Shown piece after piece: positions 17,048 through 27,132 of a DNA stretch of 64,000 nt. Each line of letters opens with the position of its first letter. The first letter of the stretch is position 1. Location of the stretch: contig JAQTQX010000011.1 in assembly GCA_028712075.1 (NCBI GenBank), positions 62,001 to 126,000 of the forward strand. The letters run 5' to 3'. Both the position numbers and the translations under genes were made by a program. The notes under the pieces are model-generated. The model saw only the letters and a program-made list of their open reading frames with translations. It searched no databases and had not been told where the DNA came from. Origin of the DNA: Desulfuromonadaceae bacterium. Its GTDB lineage: Bacteria > Desulfobacterota > Desulfuromonadia > Geobacterales > Pseudopelobacteraceae.

Positions 17048-18265
17048 ATGGCACAGCAGACAATATATCTGATTGGAGCCGGCTTTACCGGCTGGGATGG
17101 TTTTCCGGCCAAGGCACTGGAAATTATCGGCACTGCCGATATCATGATCGGTCACCAGCGGCACTTGGACATTTTCCCTGACTTTTCCGGTGAAAAGCGT
17201 GAACTGGGCGATCTTTCAGAACTGATCGACTTTATTAAACAGACTGAAAAGAGAGTGGTTTTACTGGCGTCAGGTGACCCGACTTTTTTCGGTATTTCAC
17301 GCTTCCTGCTGCGCAATCTTCCGAAAGAGCGGATTGAAATATTCCCCAATGTCACCAGCATGCAGTACGCTTTTGCCCGTATCAAAGAACCGTGGGATGA
17401 TGGAATTTTTGTCTCGGTTCATGGACGCGGAATGCATCAGGCGATCGACAAGATCATTGCCGCCGAAAAAGCCTGCGTACTGACTGACACAACCAATACA
17501 CCGGCTGCCATCGCTACGGAACTGATTGAGCGAGGTGCCGAAGGGTATGAAGCCTGGCTCTGTGAAGACCTTGGTATGCCAAGTGAAAAGTTTACCAAGA
17601 CCACGGTTCGCGGACTCATTGAAATTTCATCCTCAGAATTGAATATTCTTATTCTCATCCGTACATATGAACCAAACCTCACTCATTATCCACTGATCGG
17701 CATTGATGATGACGAATTCCAAACGTCAAAAAGACTGATTACCAAGCAGGAAGTGAGGGCTGTTACCCTAGCAAAACTTCAACTGCAGAATGATCTGGTG
17801 TTCTGGGATATCGGTGCCGGGAGCTGTTCGATTTCAATTGAGGCCTCCAATCTGATGCCGGGGGGGAGGATTTTTGCGGTCGAAAGAAATCCGCAGTTCA
17901 TCGGATTTATCAATGAGAACCTGAAGAAGTTCTGTGCCCGCAACATCAAACTGATTGAGGCATACGCACCTGATGGCCTGGACGATCTTCCGGATCCCGA
18001 CCGGGTCTTTATCGGGGGAGCGGGCGGCAAACTGGACGAGATCATCGATATCATTTCTCTCCGCCTGAGGCCGGAAGGGGTTGTCGTTATCAATGCCGTC
18101 ACGCTCGACACATTAACCAGAGCGGTGGAGTTTCTCGAAGACCATGGATTTTCGGTTGAAGCAACCTGTGTCAATATTGCCAAGACCAAAAGCCTGAGTG
18201 AATACAAAATGTTTGAAGCCCAGAACCCGGTCTATGTCATTTCCGCCCGTAAAGGCGGCAATTGA
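17048..18265 (+). CDS. cbiET: Precorrin-6Y C5,15-methyltransferase / decarboxylase, CbiE-CbiT fusion
   Basis: A 405-residue fusion. The N-terminal half is a CbiE tetrapyrrole methylase ('TIYLIGAGFTGWDGFPAKAL', 'LLASGDPTFFGISRFLL', 'IFPNVTSMQYAFAR'), and the C-terminal half from about residue 215 is a CbiT class I methyltransferase ('FWDIGAGSCSISIEAS', 'IFAVERNP', 'VFIGGAGGKLDEIIDII'). It methylates C5 and C15 and removes the C12 acetate carboxyl. ATG 17048 lies behind a G-rich site; an in-frame GTG nine bases upstream is possible. It overlaps cbiL by one base (TGATG), a sign of translational coupling. The partner genes cbiF and cbiG are 15 kb away. Confidence 0.95.
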   Translation: MAQQTIYLIGAGFTGWDGFPAKALEIIGTADIMIGHQRHLDIFPDFSGEKRELGDLSELIDFIKQTEKRVVLLASGDPTFFGISRFLLRNLPKERIEIFPNVTSMQYAFARIKEPWDDGIFVSVHGRGMHQAIDKIIAAEKACVLTDTTNTPAAIATELIERGAEGYEAWLCEDLGMPSEKFTKTTVRGLIEISSSELNILILIRTYEPNLTHYPLIGIDDDEFQTSKRLITKQEVRAVTLAKLQLQNDLVFWDIGAGSCSISIEASNLMPGGRIFAVERNPQFIGFINENLKKFCARNIKLIEAYAPDGLDDLPDPDRVFIGGAGGKLDEIIDIISLRLRPEGVVVINAVTLDTLTRAVEFLEDHGFSVEATCVNIAKTKSLSEYKMFEAQNPVYVISARKGGN

Positions 18266-18963
18266 TGGCGATCATATACGGCGTCGGAGTCGGCCCGGGC
18301 AATCCCGAACTGCTCACCCGCAAGGCTGAACGGATTCTGCGGGGAGTTGACGTTATTCTGGCGCCGGTTTCACGTCCGGGCGAGCCTAGCGTTGCCCTTG
18401 AAACTGTCCGTGAGTTTATTGATGAAGATCGACAAGAGCTCATTATTCACCAGTTTCCGATGACCTCCGACAAGGCACGGCTCGTATCAGCGTGGCAGGC
18501 CGCGGCATCTTTGATTGCGTCTCATGCCGAAGCGGGGCGCTCGGTGGCATTTATTACCATCGGCGACCCACTTTTTTATTCTACGTTCATCTACCTGCTG
18601 AGAATATTCCAACAGCAGTTCCCTCACCTACCCGTTGAAATTATCCCCGGCATTTCCAGTATCAACGCTGCTGCGTGCGAGGCGCTCCTGCCACTGGTGG
18701 AAGGAGATGAAAAAATTGCCGTGGTACCTGCGACAGCCGGCATTGAAATAATCGTAGACAGCCTGACCCACTTTGAAACGGTTGTGCTTCTCAAAGTCAA
18801 ACCACTTTACGGCGAAATTATCGAACTGCTCCGCATGACCGGGAGAGAGCAGAGCACCGTTTTTGTTGAACGGGTTGGTAGCCCACGCCAGAAAGTATTG
18901 ACCGATTTCGCCGAAATTTCTGCCCACTCACCCGACTATCTGTCGCTGATGATTGTCAAGTAG
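18265..18963 (+). CDS. cbiL: Precorrin-2 C20-methyltransferase CbiL
   Basis: A 232-residue SAM-dependent tetrapyrrole methylase that methylates C20 of (cobalt-)precorrin-2, the first committed step toward cobalamin. Motifs include 'IYGVGVGPGNPELLTRKAERIL', 'SVAFITIGDPLFYSTFIYLL' and 'VEIIPGISSINAAA', in the order expected of CbiL/CobI. It starts on the stop codon of cbiET. No terminator is evident after it; AT-rich DNA follows up to the DinD-like gene on the other strand. Confidence 0.92.
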   Translation: MAIIYGVGVGPGNPELLTRKAERILRGVDVILAPVSRPGEPSVALETVREFIDEDRQELIIHQFPMTSDKARLVSAWQAAASLIASHAEAGRSVAFITIGDPLFYSTFIYLLRIFQQQFPHLPVEIIPGISSINAAACEALLPLVEGDEKIAVVPATAGIEIIVDSLTHFETVVLLKVKPLYGEIIELLRMTGREQSTVFVERVGSPRQKVLTDFAEISAHSPDYLSLMIVK

Positions 18964-19086
18964 TCGGGTACACAACATAATGGCCTGTTTTTATAATATG
19001 GAAATCTATTAAATGATAGTACTACTCACTGTATAAACTACATCATATTTATAAAATTCAATCTCAGCCCCTCTAATTTTGATTCA

Positions 19087-19932
19087 TTATTCCTTTAGCC
19101 TCTTCTTAACCGCTTCCGGTATCTCCCTGAAATTATCCCTGCTGGAAACCCGCCGTCCTGACTTCTTCTCCAGATCGACTCTGGCATTACCGGCAACCGT
19201 CCCACCTTCACCGGCGGCGGCAAAATTATCATCAAAACCTTGCGCATCCTTGTTGCGGGCGATTTCTGTCGTGGATGCCTCGCCAAGCATGGTGAAGATT
19301 AATTCAAGATCGGTCATATGATCACGCAGATTATCCCGCTGCTTGTCGAGCGCCTTGAACTCTTTGTACTCGGACGGTGTCATGTCGAAAGTCGCCCGAC
19401 TGATTTCGGCGGTCAGAATGGCGTACTCAAGATGCTCCTTTACTCCGCGCTTTTTCCATTCGTTGGTCAACTCGTCCCGGACGGCGATGCCGCGCACGCG
19501 CTTTTCAATCCACTCGTCACTGTAACCTTTGGCCTTATACAGTTCACGCATCCGTTGTGCAGCCAGTTCCGGGTTTTCAATCTCTTTCAGACGCTCGTAA
19601 CCGACCCGTGCCAGCCAGAGTTTAAATGGTTCGGCCTTGGGTGATGGAATGGATTGGATAAGCCGAAGCAACTGCTCAGTGTCGGCTACGTCATTCAAAT
19701 AATACTTGCCGTCTGTTGCCTGAAGTTTCAGTTGACTACAATCTGTAGTCAACTGACTTCCTTCCTTTTTAAGACGCGTTTTTAAGACACTCCAGTATTT
19801 TCTCGGATTGGGACTGCCGGTCAAAATTTCTATTACATCGACGATAGAAAAAAACCACCTCTGTTTTTCAGCATCCCATACTGAACGAACTTTGTGTGTG
19901 TCGAAAAGCCTGATCGCTGTTTTCTGAGGCAT
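19087..19932 (-). CDS. DinD-like protein with Bro-N-type antirepressor domain
   Basis: A 281-residue protein. The N-terminal third ('IRLFDTHKVRSVWDAEKQRWFFSIVDV', 'PRKYWSVLKTRLKKEG') has the layout of the Bro-N DNA-binding domain found in phage antirepressors. The C-terminal part ('TAEISRATFDMTPSEYKEFK', 'LRDHMTDLELIFTMLGEAST', 'TEIARNKDAQGF') is the segment seen in DinD, a DNA-damage-inducible protein in E. coli of uncertain function. ATG 19932 follows AAGGAGAG. It stands alone among AT-rich flanks, so horizontal transfer is likely. No LexA box was recognised upstream. Confidence 0.72.
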   Translation of the reverse strand: MPQKTAIRLFDTHKVRSVWDAEKQRWFFSIVDVIEILTGSPNPRKYWSVLKTRLKKEGSQLTTDCSQLKLQATDGKYYLNDVADTEQLLRLIQSIPSPKAEPFKLWLARVGYERLKEIENPELAAQRMRELYKAKGYSDEWIEKRVRGIAVRDELTNEWKKRGVKEHLEYAILTAEISRATFDMTPSEYKEFKALDKQRDNLRDHMTDLELIFTMLGEASTTEIARNKDAQGFDDNFAAAGEGGTVAGNARVDLEKKSGRRVSSRDNFREIPEAVKKRLKE

Positions 19933-20153
19933 AGCAGCTCTCCTTGATTCCAATCCGGATTTTGTACCATGAATCATACTCTCCGGCCTCCCCCAGCCAG
20001 CGCCCTACTCACCATATTTAATACAAATTCTCATTAAAATATTAAAGTTGCGAGAGTATACATGACCACACGGGAGACGTCAAACGACAAGGGCGATAAC
20101 CTGGGGCAAGGGCCAGACTGACTGAAGAGAATAAAACGGAGTCTCTTCAATAC

Positions 20154-20195
20154 AAGAAAGTCCGCTCTCTCTGACCAGAGTGAGCGGACTTTCTT
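20154..20195 (-). terminator. Strong terminator of ppdK
   Basis: A 14-base perfect stem (AAGAAAGTCCGCTC and its complement) with a 14-base loop lies 34 bases past the ppdK stop on the - strand. The stem ends in A/T pairs, which supply the T-rich tail in either direction. A second weaker hairpin, GAAGAGA / TCTCTTC, lies at 20124-20148. Confidence 0.8.
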
Positions 20196-20228
20196 ATGCT
20201 AAGGTACGATGTTATTTGTTCGTGACTA

Positions 20229-22880
20229 CTAGCCTAAAACCGCATGAGCCGCAGCCAGGCGTGCAATCGGAACGCGGAACGGTGAGCAGGAAACATAGTC
20301 AAGCCCGACGTTATGGCAGAAGATAACCGATGACGGGTCACCACCATGCTCACCGCAGATGCCGAGCTTGATGTTCGGCCGAGTTTTCCGACCAAGTTCG
20401 CAGGCCATCTTGACCAGTTTACCGACACCGTTCTGGTCGAGCGATACAAAGGGGTCTTCGGGAAGAATATTGTTGTCGACGTAGAACGGCAAGAACTTTC
20501 CGGCATCGTCACGCGAGAGGCCAAATGTGGTCTGGGTCAGGTCATTGGTGCCAAATGAGAAAAATTCTGCCTCCGTTGCTATTTCATCAGCAGTCAGGGC
20601 TGCGCGCGGCAGTTCGATCATCGTCCCGATCAGGTACTCCACCTTGACACCGTAGCGGGCGATGATTTCATCGCAGATTGCTACGGCATTTTCTTTGAGA
20701 ACGCTCAGCTCCTTCACTGTGGCAATCAACGGAATCATGATTTCCGGCACGATAGTGAAACCTTCGTTTTTTACAAGTTGGCAGGCTGCTTCCATAATCG
20801 CTGTAACCTGCATGTTGTAAATTTCCGGATATGTGATGCCGAGACGGCAGCCACGATGGCCGAGCATCGGGTTAAACTCGTGCAGCGTTTCGATTTTGTG
20901 CTTGAGGGCGCTGACCGGCACTTTCATGGTCTTGCACAGCTCCTCGATATCCTTCTCCTCCTGCGGGAGAAATTCATGCAGTGGCGGGTCGAGCAATCGG
21001 ATGGTGACCGGCAGTCCCTTCATCTCGCGGAACAGCCCGATAAAATCGCCTTTCTGCATCGGCAGAATCTTTGCCAGCGCGAGTTCGCGCCCCTCAACAT
21101 CGTCGGAGAGGATCATTTCACGGACTGCGGCAATGCGCTCCGCATCAAAAAACATATGTTCTGTGCGGCAGAGGCCGATCCCTTCGGCACCGAACTGGCG
21201 GGCAACCTTGGCATCATGCGGCGTATCGGCATTCGTACGCACTTTCAGGCGCCGGATGCTGTCGACCCAGCCCATTAACGTGCCGAAATCGCCGGTTAAT
21301 TCGGGCGATACCGTCGCTACCGCGCCGAGCATGACCTGACCAGCCGTTCCGTCCAGGGTAATCATATCGCCTTTGTTAACGACAACACCGTTCCTGGCAG
21401 TAAAGCACTGGCTGGCGTAATCAACCTTGATATCGCCACAGCCGGCCACACAGCACTTGCCCATGCCACGGGCAACAACCGCCGCGTGGGACGTCATGCC
21501 GCCACGGGCGGTCAGAATTCCCTGCGCGGCATGCATGCCGTGAATATCTTCCGGAGACGTTTCGACGCGCACCAGAATAACCTTGCGACCGGTCTTTGCC
21601 TCCGATTCCGCTTCATCCGCGGTAAACACAACGTGCCCGGACACCGCTCCGGGAGAAGCTGGAAGCCCTTTGGCAATGACGTTCTTGACCGCTTTCGGAT
21701 CAAGCGACGGATGTAGCAGCTGATCAAGCTGTTCCGGTGCAACCCGTTTCACTGCGGTTTTCTGGTCAATCAGCCCTTCGGCTACCATGTCCACCGCAAT
21801 CTTGATGGCGGCTGGTGCGGTGCGCTTGCCGTTGCGGGTCTGCAGCATGAATAGTTTGCCTTTTTCAATAGTGAACTCGATATCCTGCATATCCTTGTAA
21901 TGTTTTTCGAGAATCGAGCGGATACCGGCGAGTTGTTGGTAGCATTCCGGCAGTACCTCTTCCATTGGCGGCAGTTTGGTTTCCTTGGCGCGGTTAATCG
22001 GCTGTGGCGTGCGGATACCGGCAACAACATCTTCCCCCTGGGCGTTCACCAGATATTCGCCATAGAAATAGTTTTCACCGGTTGAAGGGTCACGAGTGAA
22101 GGCAACGCCAGTAGCACAATCATCTCCCATATTGCCGTACACCATTGACTGGACGTTAACGGCAGTGCCCCATTCTGCGGGAATGTTGTTCAGGCGGCGG
22201 TACGTAACAGCGCGCTGATTCATCCATGAACCAAAAACGGCACCAATCGCCCCCCACAACTGATCCATTGGATCCTCCGGGAAGGCCATGCCAAGCTCTT
22301 CTTTGATCTGTGCCTTGAAAGCAGCAACCAGCTCTTTCCAGTCGGTGGCGGTCAATTCGGTGTCAAGGTGAACACCGCGCTCGGCCTTCTTCTGCTCCAG
22401 AAGATGTTCGAGAGAATGCTTGTCCATTCCCATAACAACATCCGAATACATCTGGACAAAGCGGCGATAGGCATCGTACGCAAAACGCTCGTCGCCACTC
22501 TGGGCAATGATGCCCTGAACGGTACTGTCGTTGAGACCAAGATTCAGAACCGTATCCATCATGCCCGGCATGGAGGCGCGGGCGCCGGAACGGACCGAAA
22601 CCAGCAGGGGATTGGCCGGGTCGCCAAATGTACGGCCCATCAATGCTTCAACCCGGGAGAGGTGAGTGGCAACTTCCGCTGCAAGCGAGGCGGGATACTC
22701 ACGGTTGTTCTTGTAAAACTCGGTACAGACTTCCGTGCTCAGGGTAAAGCCGGGAGGAACCGGCAGCCCGATGCTGGTCATTTCAGCCAGGTTTGCTCCT
22801 TTGCCCCCCAACAGATTCTTCATGTCAGCCTGGCCTTCAGCCTGACCATTACCAAAAAAATAAACAAACTTTTGCGCCAT
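20229..22880 (-). CDS. ppdK: Pyruvate, phosphate dikinase
   Basis: An 883-residue enzyme that interconverts pyruvate + ATP + Pi with phosphoenolpyruvate + AMP + PPi. The N-terminal ATP-grasp domain starts '[23 protein letters not shown]'. The phosphohistidine domain holds '[18 protein letters not shown]', where the His carries the phosphate. The C-terminal TIM-barrel has '[12 protein letters not shown]', '[14 protein letters not shown]' and '[13 protein letters not shown]'. Full family length. ATG 22880 follows GAGGAG. It is flanked by a terminator and probably transcribed alone; in Geobacter-type metabolism it supports PEP formation from pyruvate. Confidence 0.97.
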   Translation of the reverse strand: MAQKFVYFFGNGQAEGQADMKNLLGGKGANLAEMTSIGLPVPPGFTLSTEVCTEFYKNNREYPASLAAEVATHLSRVEALMGRTFGDPANPLLVSVRSGARASMPGMMDTVLNLGLNDSTVQGIIAQSGDERFAYDAYRRFVQMYSDVVMGMDKHSLEHLLEQKKAERGVHLDTELTATDWKELVAAFKAQIKEELGMAFPEDPMDQLWGAIGAVFGSWMNQRAVTYRRLNNIPAEWGTAVNVQSMVYGNMGDDCATGVAFTRDPSTGENYFYGEYLVNAQGEDVVAGIRTPQPINRAKETKLPPMEEVLPECYQQLAGIRSILEKHYKDMQDIEFTIEKGKLFMLQTRNGKRTAPAAIKIAVDMVAEGLIDQKTAVKRVAPEQLDQLLHPSLDPKAVKNVIAKGLPASPGAVSGHVVFTADEAESEAKTGRKVILVRVETSPEDIHGMHAAQGILTARGGMTSHAAVVARGMGKCCVAGCGDIKVDYASQCFTARNGVVVNKGDMITLDGTAGQVMLGAVATVSPELTGDFGTLMGWVDSIRRLKVRTNADTPHDAKVARQFGAEGIGLCRTEHMFFDAERIAAVREMILSDDVEGRELALAKILPMQKGDFIGLFREMKGLPVTIRLLDPPLHEFLPQEEKDIEELCKTMKVPVSALKHKIETLHEFNPMLGHRGCRLGITYPEIYNMQVTAIMEAACQLVKNEGFTIVPEIMIPLIATVKELSVLKENAVAICDEIIARYGVKVEYLIGTMIELPRAALTADEIATEAEFFSFGTNDLTQTTFGLSRDDAGKFLPFYVDNNILPEDPFVSLDQNGVGKLVKMACELGRKTRPNIKLGICGEHGGDPSSVIFCHNVGLDYVSCSPFRVPIARLAAAHAVLG

Positions 22881-23057
22881 GATGCTTTCTCCTCTTTCAC
22901 TAATGTAATGATGCGCTTTACAGACACTAAAAACATTTATTCATAATGAAAATAATAGCTTAGAGAGGTAGACTATAGCGCAGATCCGCAAAATATCAAC
23001 CAATATATGTACGTAGCTGAAGATTATTTCATTTCATTTGGAAACACCGGGCAAAAA

Positions 23058-23498
23058 TTATTTTGAATCCCAGCTGGTTATATCGACGTTCTTCCCTTCA
23101 CCCCCCTTAACACCGTCAGCGCCAAATGAGTAAAGATCGTAGTCGCCATGCTCACCGGGCGAAACATACAGATAATCATTTGCCCAAGGATCCTTGGGAA
23201 CCTTCTTGCTTTCCAGGTAGCCACCATCTTTGTATCCTTTTGGTATCACGCCGACAGTCGGCTTTGCCACCAATGCCCCCAGACCCTGCTCTGTTGAGGG
23301 ATAACTGCCGTTATCAAGCTTGTACAGCTTGAGAGCGGTTTCAATGTTTTTTATCTGAACCTGTGCGTCGGTAACTTTGGCATCATCGGTACGCCCCATC
23401 AGTTTCGGCCCGACCAGCGCTGCCAAAAGCGCTAAAATAACGATGACAACCATGATCTCGATTAACGTAAAACCTTTCCTGTTTTTGGCACACATCAT
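23058..23498 (-). CDS. gspG: GspG-type major pseudopilin
   Basis: A 146-residue type II secretion major pseudopilin. The prepilin leader ends in 'NRKG', followed by the methylated N-terminal helix '[20 protein letters not shown]' (cleavage between G and F expected). The C-terminal globular part has '[20 protein letters not shown]' and '[13 protein letters not shown]', including the calcium-loop region with 'DLYSFGADG'. The tandem ATG at 23498/23495 begins the leader. No other gsp gene is in the window, so this copy is an orphan or lies far from its cluster. Confidence 0.9.
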   Translation of the reverse strand: MMCAKNRKGFTLIEIMVVIVILALLAALVGPKLMGRTDDAKVTDAQVQIKNIETALKLYKLDNGSYPSTEQGLGALVAKPTVGVIPKGYKDGGYLESKKVPKDPWANDYLYVSPGEHGDYDLYSFGADGVKGGEGKNVDITSWDSK

Positions 23499-23800
23499 AA
23501 AGCCTGTTCCCCTTTCGAATAATTTCTCTGTGCGAACTCTACTCAATTGACGCCATGAATGGCAAGTTCTTTCCAGACCACCAATACTCCAAAAAAAACA
23601 AAGCTGCCGCATATAAGGTAAAAATACCTGCTCTCATGGGCGGCCGAGTAATAATTACTATGTAATCACGGCAAGTTACATTTGGCCTTGCAGATTGGCA
23701 CCTGTTATGCTAATTAGTTCCATACAAATTTAAGTAGAACGTTGGTGTAAAATCATGTCTGCGTACCATACGCAGCAACAAAAAAAGGAGATCAATCACT
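23499..23800 (+). other. Intergenic region between gspG and ppcA-like gene
   Basis: This 302-base gap separates two divergent genes. Its right half carries a sigma-54-like element (listed separately) and the ribosome-binding site of the ppcA-like gene. I see no coding region in it. Confidence 0.5.
23696..23711 (+). promoter_or_regulatory. Candidate sigma-54 promoter of the ppcA-like gene
   Basis: TGGCACCTGTTATGCT has GG (23697-23698) and GC (23709-23710) separated by exactly 10 bases, the invariant spacing of -24/-12 promoters, and keeps the TGGCAC core. It lies about 90 bases upstream of the ppcA-like start. Confidence 0.5.
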
Positions 23801-24088
23801 ATGAAAAAAATCACCGCCGCAGTAGCACTGTTTGCTGTAACCGCCTTTGCCGGAGCTGCATTTGCAGCCGGTCCTGAAACAATTGAGCTTAAGGCATCAA
23901 TGGGGAAGGTCACATTTGCTCACAAGAAACATCAGGGATTGGTGAACAATGATTGCAAGAAATGCCACGAGAAAGCTCCTGGTAAAATTGCCGGTATTGG
24001 TAAAGACTGGGCGCACAAAACCTGCAAAGGGTGCCATTCCGACGGTAAAAAAGGACCAACCGGCTGCAAAGATTGCCACAAAAAATAA
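23801..24088 (+). CDS. ppcA: Periplasmic triheme cytochrome c7, PpcA family
   Basis: A 95-residue precursor with a signal peptide ending 'AGAAFA' before 'AGPETIELKAS', giving a mature protein of about 72 residues. It has three heme sites (CKKCH, CKGCH, CKDCH), extra histidines ('FAHKKHQ') for axial ligation and a very high lysine content, all hallmarks of the PpcA-E family that carries electrons through the Geobacter periplasm. The paralogue letter cannot be fixed from sequence alone. ATG 23801 follows AAAGGAG. Flanked by a sigma-54-like promoter and a terminator, so monocistronic. Confidence 0.93.
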   Translation: MKKITAAVALFAVTAFAGAAFAAGPETIELKASMGKVTFAHKKHQGLVNNDCKKCHEKAPGKIAGIGKDWAHKTCKGCHSDGKKGPTGCKDCHKK

Positions 24089-24103
24089 TTTCCACTTAAC
24101 ATC

Positions 24104-24140
24104 ACAGGGGGCAGATCGTATTGAGCTGCCCCCTGTTTTA
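24104..24140 (+). terminator. Terminator shared by ppcA-like and mutY-like genes
   Basis: An 11-base perfect stem (ACAGGGGGCAG / CTGCCCCCTGT) with an 11-base loop is followed by TTTT on the + strand. It lies 15 bases after the cytochrome stop and directly abuts the stop of the convergent glycosylase gene, so it can act in both directions. Confidence 0.88.
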
Positions 24141-25028
24141 TTCTCGGTTTGTCTCAGTACTGTCCGCTATGTAGTAGCCTCGACTCCTCTTCACCAGAAA
24201 GCCTTCCCGCTGCAGCGCTGCAAGATTCCGTTCTACCGCCTCCGGCAACGCCGACACAACTGACTGAAGTTTTTTCAGCGTCATCCCCGCGTGCTCAAGC
24301 ACCTCTCGCAGAATACGACTGCGCAGCTGCCGATTAGACCCTTCGAAGCGGCTCTGCTGCGCATGGTGCCTGCTGCGACGACCGGGGTTGGGACCGGTCT
24401 GTTTGAGCATGCCCCCATAATCCATCAGGGCATAGTACCATTCACGAGGATTCTCCCGATCAAGAGTTGCCGCAATCAGTGGCATAATTTCACGGTCATC
24501 AATGACAGCGCATCCATGGAAGAAATAATGGATGTAGACTGTGCGGATGTTGGTCTCAATGAGTGGCTCGGCAATACCGAACGCGAATGCCGCCACAGCC
24601 CGTGACGTATAAGGGCCGATGCCCGGCAGTGATTGCAGCTCCGCAACCGAGCGGGGAAATTTTCCGCCGTAGCAGGTAACAATCGCTTCCGAGCAACGCT
24701 TGAGAAAAATTGCCCGTCGATTATATCCGAGCCCCTGCCAGGCTTGCAGTACATCAGATAACGGCGAAGCAGCCAGCTCAAAAACAGTCGGATAGACATT
24801 CAAAAATTCTGCATATTTGTTCTTGACCCGCTCCACTTGGGTCTGCTGCAGCATGATTTCGGATACAAGAATCCGGTACGGGTCATTGGTCTCGCGCCAC
24901 GGCATTGGTCGGGGATGTGCTCGAAAATACATATATATCTTCGTACGAAACGCGGTGACCAACTCTGGAGAAAGCGCATTGTTTTCTCGGCAGGCAGCCG
25001 TAAATGAGTGCGTAGTCAGAACACTCAC
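24138..25028 (-). CDS. MutY-like HhH-GPD DNA glycosylase without iron-sulfur motif
   Basis: A 296-residue HhH-GPD protein. It keeps the MutY-type catalytic segment '[10 protein letters not shown]' with its Glu, the helix-hairpin-helix '[12 protein letters not shown]' (no Nth-type Lys) and '[15 protein letters not shown]'. Two departures stand out. The position of the catalytic Asp in 'LDGNV' of MutY reads 'IETNIRTV', with Glu. The four-cysteine 4Fe-4S loop that normally follows 'MDYG' is absent. It also lacks the C-terminal 8-oxoG-recognition domain. Such shortened relatives exist, but the substrate is uncertain. The GTG start at 25028 overlaps the uvrB stop by four bases, so the two are coupled repair genes. 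Confidence 0.8.
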   Translation of the reverse strand: MSVLTTHSFTAACRENNALSPELVTAFRTKIYMYFRAHPRPMPWRETNDPYRILVSEIMLQQTQVERVKNKYAEFLNVYPTVFELAASPLSDVLQAWQGLGYNRRAIFLKRCSEAIVTCYGGKFPRSVAELQSLPGIGPYTSRAVAAFAFGIAEPLIETNIRTVYIHYFFHGCAVIDDREIMPLIAATLDRENPREWYYALMDYGGMLKQTGPNPGRRSRHHAQQSRFEGSNRQLRSRILREVLEHAGMTLKKLQSVVSALPEAVERNLAALQREGFLVKRSRGYYIADSTETNRE

Positions 25029-27037
25029 CGAAGAGCCAGCTCCATATTTTCAAGTTTCTTCACCCGGTCGCGCAACTCGGCAGCCCTCTCGAAGTTCAAT
25101 TCTTTGGCAGCTGCCAGCATCTCCTTGCGGAGCTTCTTTACCAGCTTCGGAATTTCTTTCGGCGCCAGGTACTCTTCACCTGCTTCGGCCACTCCGACAA
25201 ACGGAGTAATGTAATCCTTCTCCTCTATCGATTCAAGAATAGTACGCAGACCCTTTTTTACCGTTTCCGGAGTTATGCCGAACTCTTTGTTATACGCAAG
25301 CTGCTTGATCCGGCGACGCACGGTTTCGTCCAGGCACGCCTGCATGGAGCGGGTCACGCTGTCGCCATACATGAGCACTCTACCGTTAACGTTCCGTGCA
25401 GCCCGACCACATGTTTGTATCAGTGACCGTTCGGAGCGAAGAAAACCTTCCTTGTCGGCATCAAGAATGGCAACAAGCGATACTTCCGGCAGATCAAGCC
25501 CCTCCCGGAGCAGGTTAATTCCGACCAAAACATCAAACTCTCCAAGGCGAAGATCGCGCAGAATCTGCATCCGTTCGATCGTATCAATATCGGAGTGGAG
25601 ATACTTTATCCGCACCCCGAGTTCACGATAATAGTTGGTCAGCTCTTCAGACATACGCTTGGAGAGAGTAGTCACGAGCACCCGTTCGCCTCGGCTGACT
25701 ACCTCGCGAACTTCATGAAGAAGATCGTCAACCTGGCCATACGAACTGCCCGCCGTCACCGGCCGCACCTCGATAAGCGGATCAATCAGGCCGGTGGGCC
25801 GGATAACCTGTTCAACAAAAACCCCGCCGCTTGTTTTCAGTTCATACTCCGCCGGAGTTGCAGAAACGTAGACGACCTGCCGGATACGGGCCTGAAATTC
25901 CTGAAAATTGAGTGGCCGGTTATCAAGAGCGGCGGGCAGGCGAAACCCGTAATTGACGAGGGTTTCCTTACGGGAACGGTCTCCCCGATACATTGCTCCG
26001 GTTTGAGGTATGGTAATGTGTGATTCATCAACGAACAGCACAAAATCTTCCGGAAAAAAATCAATCAGGGTGTACGGAGCTTCACCCGCTTGTCGACCGT
26101 CAAAGTAACGCGAATAGTTTTCAATGCCATGGCAGAAGCCCATTTCCTCCATCATTTCTATGTCATAACGGGTTCGCTGTTCGATACGCTGCTCCTCAAG
26201 GAGCATGTTTTGACTGCGGAACCAGCTGATCCGCTCGGTCAGATCAACACGGATCTGCTCCACCGCCCGTTCCAATGTTTCACGGGTGGCAACGTAATGC
26301 GATGCCGGGTAAATAGAACACTTGGCGAGTTTTTGCAGCACAACACCTCGAAGCGGGTCGATCTCGCTGATCGCCTCAATGTCATCGCCGAAAAATTCAA
26401 CCCGCAGCGCGCGATCATTATCATACGCCGGGAAAATTTCGACAACATCCCCCCTGACCCGGAATGTGCCACGGTGGAAATCCATGTCATTGCGTTCGTA
26501 TTGAATCTCGATAAGTTTTTTCAGTAATTCGTCACGGCCGTAGCTGTCCCCCTGATGAAAGAAAATATGCATGGCCTGATATGCTTCCGGTGAACCAATA
26601 CCGTAGATACAGGATACCGATGCTACAATTATGACATCGCGGCGAGTCAAAAGACTGCGTGTCGCTGAATGACGCAGTTTATCAATCTCGTCGTTAATGG
26701 CGGAATCTTTTTCAATAAAGGTGTCACTGGTCGGAATGTACGCCTCCGGCTGATAATAATCGTAGTAGGAGACAAAGAATTCAACAGCATTGTCCGGAAA
26801 GAGTTCCTTGAATTCTCCGTAAAGCTGGGCCGCTAACGTTTTGTTCGGAGCCAGCACCAACGCCGGTCGCCCTGTACGGGCAATGACATTGGCAATGGTA
26901 AAGGTCTTGCCGGATCCAGTGACCCCCAGAAGAGTCTGATGAGATTCACCCCGCTCAATCCCCGCAACCAGCTCGGCTATTGCTTCCGGCTGATCGCCAC
27001 GTGGTTCGTATGCTGTTGTAAGTGTAAAAAGTGACAT
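25025..27037 (-). CDS. uvrB: Excinuclease ABC subunit B
   Basis: UvrB, 670 residues, is the damage-verifying helicase of nucleotide excision repair and partners UvrA and UvrC. It has Walker A '[12 protein letters not shown]', the beta-hairpin region '[13 protein letters not shown]', the DExx-type box '[11 protein letters not shown]', helicase motif VI 'QTCGRAARN' and a C-terminal UVR motif '[22 protein letters not shown]'. I place the start at ATG 27037 ('[20 protein letters not shown]'); a GTG at 27058 is in frame. It lies 95 bases downstream of gltX behind a terminator. Confidence 0.97.
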   Translation of the reverse strand: MSLFTLTTAYEPRGDQPEAIAELVAGIERGESHQTLLGVTGSGKTFTIANVIARTGRPALVLAPNKTLAAQLYGEFKELFPDNAVEFFVSYYDYYQPEAYIPTSDTFIEKDSAINDEIDKLRHSATRSLLTRRDVIIVASVSCIYGIGSPEAYQAMHIFFHQGDSYGRDELLKKLIEIQYERNDMDFHRGTFRVRGDVVEIFPAYDNDRALRVEFFGDDIEAISEIDPLRGVVLQKLAKCSIYPASHYVATRETLERAVEQIRVDLTERISWFRSQNMLLEEQRIEQRTRYDIEMMEEMGFCHGIENYSRYFDGRQAGEAPYTLIDFFPEDFVLFVDESHITIPQTGAMYRGDRSRKETLVNYGFRLPAALDNRPLNFQEFQARIRQVVYVSATPAEYELKTSGGVFVEQVIRPTGLIDPLIEVRPVTAGSSYGQVDDLLHEVREVVSRGERVLVTTLSKRMSEELTNYYRELGVRIKYLHSDIDTIERMQILRDLRLGEFDVLVGINLLREGLDLPEVSLVAILDADKEGFLRSERSLIQTCGRAARNVNGRVLMYGDSVTRSMQACLDETVRRRIKQLAYNKEFGITPETVKKGLRTILESIEEKDYITPFVGVAEAGEEYLAPKEIPKLVKKLRKEMLAAAKELNFERAAELRDRVKKLENMELALR

Positions 27038-27080
27038 TGCGTATCCGGCACAGACCAAGCTGTTTTTATGTGTAAAAAAA

Positions 27081-27109
27081 GGGCAGCCGGCACTGTATCG
27101 CGACTACCC
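27081..27109 (-). terminator. Terminator of gltX
   Basis: On the - strand an 8-base stem (GGGTAGTC with GGCTGCCC, two G-T pairs) is followed by seven T (27080-27074). It lies between gltX and uvrB, so uvrB needs its own promoter or read-through. Confidence 0.75.
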
Positions 27110-27132
27110 CATTGAGTATCAGGTAAAGAGGG

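Noticed and set aside
16744..17181. 145-codon + strand frame bridging typA and cbiET
   Set aside because: It overlaps the ends of both confirmed genes and reads through the typA terminator without any family pattern.
20124..20148. Second hairpin beyond the ppdK terminator as a separate regulatory RNA
   Set aside because: It is a simple 7-base stem without a T run and sits next to a much stronger terminator.
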